A DNA stretch of 53,626 nucleotides from positions 1-53,626 of the forward strand of contig CANCVB010000018.1 of the NCBI GenBank assembly GCA_947381415.1, read 5' to 3'. Below the pieces are notes generated by a model, which worked only from the letters and a program-made list of their open reading frames with translations, ran no database searches and was not told the origin of the DNA. The position numbers and the translations under genes are program-made. This stretch comes from Burkholderiales bacterium (lineage in GTDB: Bacteria > Pseudomonadota > Gammaproteobacteria > Burkholderiales > Burkholderiaceae_C). Below are positions 46,895 to 53,626 of the stretch, one piece after another (within the stretch, counting starts at the first letter, position 1; every line of letters starts with the position of its first letter).

Positions 46895-48937
46895 TCAATT
46901 CACCTTCTGGTATTTCTTCACAAGTTCCGTTTGGGCACTCAGTCCACCCGTTTGTTCTGCAAGCGGTTGACGGTGATAGGTTCCATCCGCTTGAAGCAAC
47001 CAAGCGTCAGAGGTGTCGAATAAATAAGCTACCAAACATTCATCAATGATTCGCTGCCTGTGAGTTGCGTCTAGAACAGGCCAAGCGATTTCAATTCGAC
47101 GCATCATATTGCGGTTCATCCAGTCAGCACTGGACAAATACAAGTCCTCTTTGTCGCCAGAACGAAAATAAAACACACGGGAGTGCTCAAGAAAACGACC
47201 GATGACAGAGCGAACCCGAATATTGTCCGTAAAGCCGGGCTGTAATGCAGGAAGAATGCATGCACCACGAATAATCAAATCGATCTTGATGCCACTTTGA
47301 CCCGCTCTGACCAAGTCGCTGGCAAGACTTTCATCGGTCAAGCTGTTCATCTTCAAAATAATTCGTCCAGGCTTGCCTTTTTTCGTTGCTTTGATCATTT
47401 GATCAATGGTCGCGCTGAGCTTGGAGTGCAAATGAAATGGAGCAACCCACAAATGGAACAGCTTAGGTAAACGGGTCTGACTGGCGAGTTGTGAAAAAAC
47501 TTGCTCAATATCAAAGGTGATTTGGGTATTGGAAGTTAGGTAGCTGATATCGGTATAAAGCTTAGCAGTTCGAGCGTTGTAGTTGCCCGTTGAAAGATGC
47601 GCATAGCGCACCAAGCGACTGCCTTCTTTTCGAGTGACCAACAACATTTTGGCATGTGTTTTGAGCCCCACAACCCCATAAACCACTTGAGCACCAATAG
47701 ACTCTAATCTTTCGGCCCAATTGATATTGGCCTCTTCATCAAATCGAGCCTTGATTTCAACCACCGCCGTGACTTCCTTGCCTCGACGCACGGCTTCACG
47801 AAGCAAATCCATCAATTCGGAATCAATACCCGTACGGTAAATGGTTTGCTTGATTGCCAAAACTTTCGGGTCGTCAACCGCCTGACGCAAAAACTCCAAT
47901 ACACCCGAGAAACTTTCAAAAGGTTGATGAATAAGCACATCTTCTTTTTGCAACTTGGCAAAAATTGATTCATCTTCATTCAATTGATAAGGGTATGGTG
48001 ATCGGTGTGGCGGAAATAATAATTGCGGCTTGTCTACCAAGTCGATCATCTGGCTTAAACGTACTAGATTGACAGGGCCTGGGACACGATAAAGTGCTTC
48101 GCTAGGCAATTTAAATTGATGCATCAAAAAATTGGCTAAGTGGTCTGAGCATCCAGAAGACACCTCCAAGCGTACTGCGCGACCAAATTGCCTATGCTCA
48201 AGACCATGTCTTAATGCTGTACATAGGTTTTTAACATCTTCTTCATCAACCAAAAGATCAGAATCCCTGGTCACACGGAATTGTGAGAAATGCCCCACGA
48301 TTCGGTCAGGAAACAAATCCTTCAAGTGAGAGCGGATCACACTGGAAAGAGTGACCATCTGAATCACAGAACTGCTTTTATCGCTGGGAAGTTTGATAAC
48401 GCGCGGTAAAGACCTAGGCACCTTCACAATAGCAATGTCATTTTCACGTCCGAAAGCATCCTTGCCTGACAAACGAACAATAAAGTTGAGGGATTTATTG
48501 GCCACCAATGGAAAGGGGTGTGCAGGATCAAGGCCAATCGGCGTCAACAAAGGCTTAACTTCTCGGTCGAAATATTGCTTAACCCACTTTTTATGAGCGA
48601 CATTTCTGTCATCATGGGTCATTAAGTGAATGCCATTTTTTTCAAACTCGGGTATTAATTCTTCATTAAAGACCCTGTATTGCTCTTGAACCAACTGATT
48701 CGCAGCAATCGACACTTTGCGATAAGTTGATTCAGTAAAGTTACTCTTGCTAGATTTTTTATCGATTCCATGCAAATGAAGCGCAACCCTGACCTCAAAA
48801 AATTCATCTAAATTGGAAGAAACAATGCAGAGGTACCGCAAGCGCTCCAGTAAGGGTACATGTTTTCTTCGCGCCCAATCCAATACCCTCTCATTAAAAA
48901 GAAGGGTACTTTCATCGCGGTCAACAAAATGCTCCAT
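46895..48937 (-). CDS. ppk1: Polyphosphate kinase 1
   Basis: PPK1 of 680 residues that makes inorganic polyphosphate from ATP. N-terminal domain starting EHFVDRDESTLLFNERVLDWA, middle domain, then the phosphotransfer domains with the catalytic histidine in VGLKTHAKMLLV near residue 430, STGNYNARTAKLYTDISYLT, and the second-half YLSSADWMNRNMMRRIEIAWP. Neighbouring sixA and glmM keep the conserved order of Burkholderiales. Confidence 0.95.
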   Translation of the reverse strand: MEHFVDRDESTLLFNERVLDWARRKHVPLLERLRYLCIVSSNLDEFFEVRVALHLHGIDKKSSKSNFTESTYRKVSIAANQLVQEQYRVFNEELIPEFEKNGIHLMTHDDRNVAHKKWVKQYFDREVKPLLTPIGLDPAHPFPLVANKSLNFIVRLSGKDAFGRENDIAIVKVPRSLPRVIKLPSDKSSSVIQMVTLSSVIRSHLKDLFPDRIVGHFSQFRVTRDSDLLVDEEDVKNLCTALRHGLEHRQFGRAVRLEVSSGCSDHLANFLMHQFKLPSEALYRVPGPVNLVRLSQMIDLVDKPQLLFPPHRSPYPYQLNEDESIFAKLQKEDVLIHQPFESFSGVLEFLRQAVDDPKVLAIKQTIYRTGIDSELMDLLREAVRRGKEVTAVVEIKARFDEEANINWAERLESIGAQVVYGVVGLKTHAKMLLVTRKEGSRLVRYAHLSTGNYNARTAKLYTDISYLTSNTQITFDIEQVFSQLASQTRLPKLFHLWVAPFHLHSKLSATIDQMIKATKKGKPGRIILKMNSLTDESLASDLVRAGQSGIKIDLIIRGACILPALQPGFTDNIRVRSVIGRFLEHSRVFYFRSGDKEDLYLSSADWMNRNMMRRIEIAWPVLDATHRQRIIDECLVAYLFDTSDAWLLQADGTYHRQPLAEQTGGLSAQTELVKKYQKVN

Positions 48938-48991
48938 AGTTTTTAATTGTTTGGTAATCTCATATGATTAAATGAAGATTCAATGACAAAT

Positions 48992-50320
48992 TTATGACAA
49001 CGATTCAGCGAGGTAATGTGCATATTCAGTCGATATAGCCAAATCACTCGCTTCGACCATGATACGCAAAAGAGGTTCTGTCCCACTTTCTCGAATCAAA
49101 ACCCTACCCTTTGCGCCGAGTTTGCTTTCAACGTGTGCCATGCGAGTTTGAAATTCAGTATGTTGACGCCAATCGATCTGAGAATCAACAGGAATATTTA
49201 GTAAGCATTGCGGAAAAAGGGGCACTTCTTGAAGAGTCTTTTGAAGAGATGTTTTCATTCTCAAGCAAGCTTGAAGAACTTGCAAAGCACTGATCAACCC
49301 ATCCCCTGTGGAGTGCTTATCCAACATGAGTAAGTGACCTGAACTCTCTCCTCCCAATAACCAACCATTTGCAAGCAGCGACTCCAATACATATCTGTCG
49401 CCAACCTTAGCTCTGATCATTTCAATTCCCAATCGGCTTAAGCCTTCCGCTATGGCTTGATTGGTCATCAAGGTTCCAACAACACCAGAAATTTTCTCGC
49501 CTTTCTCAATCCGATCTCTCGCTAAAACATAGAGAAGTTGATCGCCGTTGTAGAGTTGACCATCTTTATCTACCCACTGCAACCGATCAGCATCTCCATC
49601 CAAAGCAATGCCAAGGTCAGCCCGATTTGCCAAAACAGCCTGCACCAAAGCTTCAGGATGTGTGGCCCCAACAGACTCATTGATATTGACACCGTTTGGT
49701 GAGCATCCGATCGTGATGACTTCTGCGCCTAACTCGGCAAAGATTTTTGGTGCAGCCACGTACGCAGCGCCATTCGCCGCGTCCACCACAATCTTCATTC
49801 CCTTGAGGGTTAATTGGAGATCAAAAGTACTTTTACAAAATTCAATATAACGCCCAGCTGCATCATCTAACCTATGGGTTTTACCCAGCAAGTGCGAAGC
49901 CACCCATCGCGGCTCTTGAGAAAGCGCGTCTTCAACAGCGATTTCCCAAGCATCGTCCAACTTGGTACCAGAAGCAGAAAAAAATTTGACGCCATTGTCA
50001 TTGAACGGATTATGTGATGCGCTGATAACCACGCCAAGTGATGCCCTTAATGCCCGCGTGAGATAAGCCACGCCAGGCGTAGGAATGGGTCCTAACAAAA
50101 CAACATCAACGCCAGCTGAATTGAATCCGGCCTCTAGTGCAGATTCAAGCATATACCCCGAAATTCTGGTGTCCTTGCCAATCAAGACTTTCGGACGAGG
50201 GTCTGATTGTTTGAGTACCTGCCCGACAGAGTGAGCCAAACGCAGCATGAAGTCAGGGGTAATAGGTGATTGGCCAACCGTACCGCGTATACCATCTGTT
50301 CCAAAGTAGTGTCTTTTCAT
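48992..50320 (-). CDS. glmM: Phosphoglucosamine mutase
   Basis: Enzyme of 442 residues that converts glucosamine-6-phosphate to glucosamine-1-phosphate for cell wall precursors. FGTDGIRGTVG at the N-terminus, phospho-serine loop VISASHNPFNDNGVKFF near residue 102, metal loop GIALDGDADRLQWVD, substrate loop GGESSGHLLM, and phosphate-binding RESGTEPLLRIM near the C-terminus. Follows folP with 20 bases between, the standard order. Confidence 0.97.
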   Translation of the reverse strand: MKRHYFGTDGIRGTVGQSPITPDFMLRLAHSVGQVLKQSDPRPKVLIGKDTRISGYMLESALEAGFNSAGVDVVLLGPIPTPGVAYLTRALRASLGVVISASHNPFNDNGVKFFSASGTKLDDAWEIAVEDALSQEPRWVASHLLGKTHRLDDAAGRYIEFCKSTFDLQLTLKGMKIVVDAANGAAYVAAPKIFAELGAEVITIGCSPNGVNINESVGATHPEALVQAVLANRADLGIALDGDADRLQWVDKDGQLYNGDQLLYVLARDRIEKGEKISGVVGTLMTNQAIAEGLSRLGIEMIRAKVGDRYVLESLLANGWLLGGESSGHLLMLDKHSTGDGLISALQVLQACLRMKTSLQKTLQEVPLFPQCLLNIPVDSQIDWRQHTEFQTRMAHVESKLGAKGRVLIRESGTEPLLRIMVEASDLAISTEYAHYLAESLS

Positions 50321-50340
50321 AAAACTGTGAAGTGTAAAAA

Positions 50341-51228
50341 TCAGAAAGGAATAGCTTGAAGGTTTTTATCAACCTTCCAAACAGACAAAGCTGCAACGGT
50401 CTCAGCAACAGCGTGGACTCTCAGGATTTTTGCGCCTCGCTCAGCGGCCAAAATTGCCGCAGCGATACTTGGGGCCAGTCTTTGCTTGACTGGCATACCA
50501 CTAACGACTCCCAGCGACGATTTATTTGACCAACCCACCATCAAAGGGAGGCCCATTTCCAAAAGTTGTTCTTGCTTGCGCAAGATCTCAAAGTTTTGGT
50601 CCACCGATTTACCAAACCCAATACCAGGATCAAGCACGATCCGTTCACGGGCAATACACTTTTCGTCAGTGAATGCCAATCGTTCACAGAAAAAAGCATT
50701 CAAGCATTCCATGATGTTTTGCGTGACTGGTTGGACCTGCATGCTTAAGGGTTCTCCATGCATGTGCATCAAACACACGCCACATTGACTTTTTGCAAGT
50801 ACTTCAGCCGCGCCACTTTGTCGTATGCCCCAAACATCATTGACTATATCTACTCCCATGTCTAAGGCTTTTTGCATTGTTTCAGGGTGGTAAGTATCAA
50901 CCGATAGCGGGATATTCAATCTGATTAACTCAGTCAAGACTGGCAGGATGCGTTGCCACTCCACATCAGGCGGTGTAGCTTGGGCGCCTGGTCGGGAGGA
51001 TTCCCCGCCAATATCGAGAATATCGGCACCTTCACTGATTAAACGCTGTGCATGAAGAACTGCAGCTTGGGTCGATGCGTATGCGCCTGCATCCGAGAAA
51101 GAATCAGGGGTTACATTGACAATCCCCATGACAAGTGGGTGAGATAAATCCAAGTTAAACCGCGTGGTTCTCCACAAAGCAACATGGGGCCGAGGCCCCA
51201 TGTTGCTTTGCATTTCAGCAGCTCTCAT
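50341..51228 (-). CDS. folP: Dihydropteroate synthase
   Basis: Folate enzyme that joins dihydropterin pyrophosphate and p-aminobenzoate, the sulfonamide target. About 295 residues: VMGIVNVTPDSFSDAGAY near residue 35, ILDIGGESSRPGAQ, the SVDTYHPETMQKAL loop, and LDPGIGFGKSVDQNF. The start is uncertain: ATG 51228 overlaps the ftsH stop (TGATG), while ATG 51213 and 51201 would trim the N-terminus closer to family length. Between ftsH and glmM. Confidence 0.94.
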   Translation of the reverse strand: MRAAEMQSNMGPRPHVALWRTTRFNLDLSHPLVMGIVNVTPDSFSDAGAYASTQAAVLHAQRLISEGADILDIGGESSRPGAQATPPDVEWQRILPVLTELIRLNIPLSVDTYHPETMQKALDMGVDIVNDVWGIRQSGAAEVLAKSQCGVCLMHMHGEPLSMQVQPVTQNIMECLNAFFCERLAFTDEKCIARERIVLDPGIGFGKSVDQNFEILRKQEQLLEMGLPLMVGWSNKSSLGVVSGMPVKQRLAPSIAAAILAAERGAKILRVHAVAETVAALSVWKVDKNLQAIPF

Positions 51229-53141
51229 CAAGCAACTGATGGAGAAGGATTAGACTGAACACCAGGAGTACCTCCACTACCGTCACCTGACGAAGGTGTA
51301 CGCGGAGTCCAATCTTTGGGGGGGCGCGGTGGACGCCCAGCCATGATGTCGTCGAGTTGATCACTGTCTATTGTTTCCCACTCAAGCAACGCTTTGGCCA
51401 TTGCATGCATCTTGTCTGAATGTTCTTCGATCAAACGGCGAGCAAGAGAATACTGCTCATCAATGATGCGACGGACTTCAGCATCCACCTTCTGCATGGT
51501 TGATTCGCTCATATTGGTGGTTTTGGTCACTGAGCGTCCAAGGAATACTTCACCTTCGTTTTCGGCGTAGACCATCGGCCCCAAAGCTTCAGTCATACCG
51601 TATCGCATCACCATATCGCGGGCAATTTGGGTTGCTCTTTCAAAGTCATTAGATGCACCAGTAGTCATCTGGTTCATAAAGACTTCTTCTGCAATACGAC
51701 CACCAAACAACATACTTATTTGACTAAGCATATAGGTGCGGTCGTAGCTGTAGCGGTCAGCTTCGGGCAAACTCATAGTGACACCCAACGCCCTTCCACG
51801 AGGAATGACTGTGACTTTGTGAACGGGATCGCACTTGGGTAAGAGCTTGCCAATCAGCGCATGGCCAGACTCGTGATAGGCAGTGTTTCGGCGTTCTTCC
51901 TCAGGCATGACCATGCTTCTACGCTCTGGACCCATCAAAATTTTGTCTTTGGCTTTTTCAAAGTCTTGCATCTCAACCACTCGCGCATTGCGACGCGCAG
52001 CCATCAATGCAGCTTCGTTCGTGAGATTGGCCAAGTCAGCCCCACTCATTCCAGGTGTACCTCTTGCGATCACGCTTGGAGACACATCTTGCCCCACAGG
52101 AATTTTGCGCATATGCACATTGAGAATTTGCTCTCTTCCGCGAATATCCGGCAGGGTGACATAAACCTGGCGGTCAAAACGACCTGGGCGCAACAAGGCT
52201 GCATCCAAAATATCAGGGCGATTGGTTGCGGCCACAACAATCACACCTAAGTTGGTTTCAAAGCCATCCATCTCCACCAGCATCTGATTGAGTGTTTGCT
52301 CCCGCTCGTCATTTCCCCCACCCAATCCAGCCCCACGCTGCCGACCTACCGCATCAATTTCATCGATGAAGATGATGCAAGGTGCATTTTTCTTGGCGTT
52401 TTCAAACATATCGCGTACACGAGCCGCACCTACGCCCACGAACATTTCGACAAAGTCAGAACCAGAAATACTGAAGAAAGGAACTTTGGCTTCGCCAGCA
52501 ATGCCTTTGGCTAACAAAGTTTTACCGGTGCCAGGAGGCCCCACCAGCAACAAGCCACGGGGAATTCGCCCCCCAAGTTTTTGGAATTTTTGGGGGTCTT
52601 TGAGGAAATCAACCACTTCTTTGACTTCTTCTTTGGCTTCATCGCAACCAGCGACATCAGCAAAAGTCACCGTGTTGTTGTTCTCATCAAGCATGCGAGC
52701 CTTGCTCTTACCAAAGCTAAAGGCACCGCCCTTGCCACCGCCTTGCATTTGGCGCATGAAATAAACCCATACCCCAATCAGAAGCAACATGGGTCCCCAG
52801 CTGACCAACAAAGTCATCAATAAAGAGCCTTCCTCACGAGGCTTAACATCAAATTTGACGTTATTTGCAATGAGGTCTCCAACCAATCCCCGATCTAGGT
52901 AGGTTGCATTGGTGCGTACTTTCCGATCGTCTGTGGTGGTTGCGATAATTTCAGTACCGCCTTGCCCCTCTTGAATCGTTGCTGACTTGATGCGCTTACC
53001 CCTGACTTCCTCTAAAAAATCGGAATAAGCCAAATAGCCATTACCAGAAGATCCTCTGGTGTCAAATTGCTTAAAAACCGTAAAAAGTACTAAGGCGATT
53101 ACTAACCAAACGGCCACTTTAGAAAACCAAGGGTTGTTCAA
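51228..53141 (-). CDS. ftsH: Membrane AAA+ zinc protease FtsH
   Basis: ATP-dependent inner-membrane protease of 637 residues. N-terminal membrane helix ([15 protein letters not shown]), periplasmic part, second helix [22 protein letters not shown] domain with Walker [15 protein letters not shown] and [12 protein letters not shown], the SRH arginines [18 protein letters not shown], and the zinc site [12 protein letters not shown] proline/glycine-rich tail after residue 605 is usual. Next to rlmE, the conserved heat-shock pair; TTGAAC/CTTGAA-like elements lie upstream. Confidence 0.97.
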   Translation of the reverse strand: MNNPWFSKVAVWLVIALVLFTVFKQFDTRGSSGNGYLAYSDFLEEVRGKRIKSATIQEGQGGTEIIATTTDDRKVRTNATYLDRGLVGDLIANNVKFDVKPREEGSLLMTLLVSWGPMLLLIGVWVYFMRQMQGGGKGGAFSFGKSKARMLDENNNTVTFADVAGCDEAKEEVKEVVDFLKDPQKFQKLGGRIPRGLLLVGPPGTGKTLLAKGIAGEAKVPFFSISGSDFVEMFVGVGAARVRDMFENAKKNAPCIIFIDEIDAVGRQRGAGLGGGNDEREQTLNQMLVEMDGFETNLGVIVVAATNRPDILDAALLRPGRFDRQVYVTLPDIRGREQILNVHMRKIPVGQDVSPSVIARGTPGMSGADLANLTNEAALMAARRNARVVEMQDFEKAKDKILMGPERRSMVMPEEERRNTAYHESGHALIGKLLPKCDPVHKVTVIPRGRALGVTMSLPEADRYSYDRTYMLSQISMLFGGRIAEEVFMNQMTTGASNDFERATQIARDMVMRYGMTEALGPMVYAENEGEVFLGRSVTKTTNMSESTMQKVDAEVRRIIDEQYSLARRLIEEHSDKMHAMAKALLEWETIDSDQLDDIMAGRPPRPPKDWTPRTPSSGDGSGGTPGVQSNPSPSVA

Positions 53142-53276
53142 TGCAGGCTCCAGTCAAAGCAAAAACAAGGATAAATTTAAAGAGATAGCTTGAGACCATT
53201 TTAGGCTTTTCAAGGCAAAAAGATACTTTTTGTGTGTTTCTAGCCATCCCATTCAAGCGGTTTTTGTGCGAATCCC

Positions 53277-53626
53277 TCACTTTAAACCAATTCCAACCAA
53301 AAAGTTCTCAGAAGAATTGCTTCTGCTAGCCTTTGGCTTTAGAGGCTTAACCACTTTGAAAGAGTCTTTGAAAAGTTTCACCAGTTGGGAATAACCGCTC
53401 CCGTGAAATACCTTCACGACCAATGCGCCTTGTGGTTTCAAATGTGTGCGTGAGAACTCAACAGCCAGCTCCACCAAATGCGACATTCGAGCCGCATCTG
53501 CAGACTCTATGCCTGATAAGTTAGGCGCCATATCGGAAATGACCGTGTCCACCTTACGTCCTGCTAAAACAGTGCTCAACTGAGATTCCACTTCGGGTTC
53601 ACGAAAGTCACCTTGAAAAAATTGAA
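53277..53626 (-). CDS. rlmE: 23S rRNA 2'-O-ribose methyltransferase RlmE, partial
   Basis: C-terminal part of RlmE (FtsJ), which methylates U2552 of 23S rRNA with S-adenosylmethionine. The frame is open to the right edge, so the N-terminal half lies outside; residues seen are GDFREPEV, then the catalytic Asp motif [26 protein letters not shown] (with catalytic Lys) and the close [24 protein letters not shown] end. The first GTG at 53591 is an internal codon. The distance of 135 bases to ftsH leaves room for a promoter. Confidence 0.93.
   Translation of the reverse strand, partial: QFFQGDFREPEVESQLSTVLAGRKVDTVISDMAPNLSGIESADAARMSHLVELAVEFSRTHLKPQGALVVKVFHGSGYSQLVKLFKDSFKVVKPLKPKASRSNSSENFLVGIGLK

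Overview
The window is a chromosomal stretch of a betaproteobacterium, most likely order Burkholderiales and probably Comamonadaceae (a Limnohabitans/Rhodoferax-like lineage is my guess; the family-level call is inference). The reasons are the order rlmE-ftsH-folP-glmM-ppk1-sixA, the EarP plus EF-P(Arg32) pair, an intracellular PHB depolymerase beside a soluble RnfB-like ferredoxin, a complete iscR-S-U-A-hscB-hscA-fdx operon followed by dnaQ, and a propionyl-CoA carboxylase/methylmalonyl-CoA mutase operon. There are no rRNAs, CRISPR arrays, transposases or phage genes. Two tRNAs are present: Val(CAC) and Ser(GGA). No stretch above 300 bases lacks a gene once the small genes at 23887-24042 and 46154-46294 are counted.

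Layout. (1) 1-4316, plus strand: a sulfide/sulfur handling operon with two YeeE/YedE-type membrane proteins, a DUF442-sulfide:quinone oxidoreductase fusion and a SulP transporter. (2) 4369-8951, plus strand: an alcohol dehydrogenase, crotonase, acyl-CoA ligase and SDR operon, probably catabolic with unknown substrate. (3) 8972-10844: a hydrolase with a hydrophobic C-terminal tail, divergent from a protein that reads as a globin domain without its haem-binding histidine joined to a YbjN-like domain. A perfect FNR/ANR box lies between them. (4) 10841-18683: an aminotransferase, DUF1330, a small membrane protein, an alpha/beta hydrolase, DUF423, the exported DUF1800/DUF1501 pair, then earP and efp. 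(5) 18680-24042: a truncated capsule-gene remnant, a cupin, ahpF/ahpC, a PhyH dioxygenase, and the small stress-type BON and DUF3309 proteins among several inverted repeats.

(6) 24050-30191, minus strand: tRNA-Val, dnaQ and the ISC operon, with an IscR-type operator in front of iscR. (7) 30227-36323: uvrB divergent from an aromatic aminotransferase whose leader holds a strong terminator-like hairpin, then a HAD dehalogenase, phaZ and an RnfB-like ferredoxin. (8) 36326-45931, minus strand: methylmalonyl-CoA epimerase-like protein, pccA, pccB, meaB, methylmalonyl-CoA mutase and, at the promoter-proximal end, an Orn/Lys/Arg decarboxylase. (9) 46012-53626: tRNA-Ser, a 46-residue lipoprotein, sixA, ppk1, glmM, folP, ftsH and the 3' part of rlmE.

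How it fits together: the sulfur operon would oxidise sulfide and move sulfur species and anions. PhaZ and the propionyl-CoA pathway serve storage-polymer and odd-chain/propionate carbon use. ISC and AhpCF serve Fe-S and redox maintenance. The right end is a housekeeping block. By eye, third codon positions are strongly G/C up to about 10 kb and much more A/T from about 24 kb on. The items I consider most worth follow-up are the FNR box with the haem-less globin/YbjN protein, the terminator-like hairpin in the aminotransferase leader, and the missing second redox cysteine of the SQR fusion.
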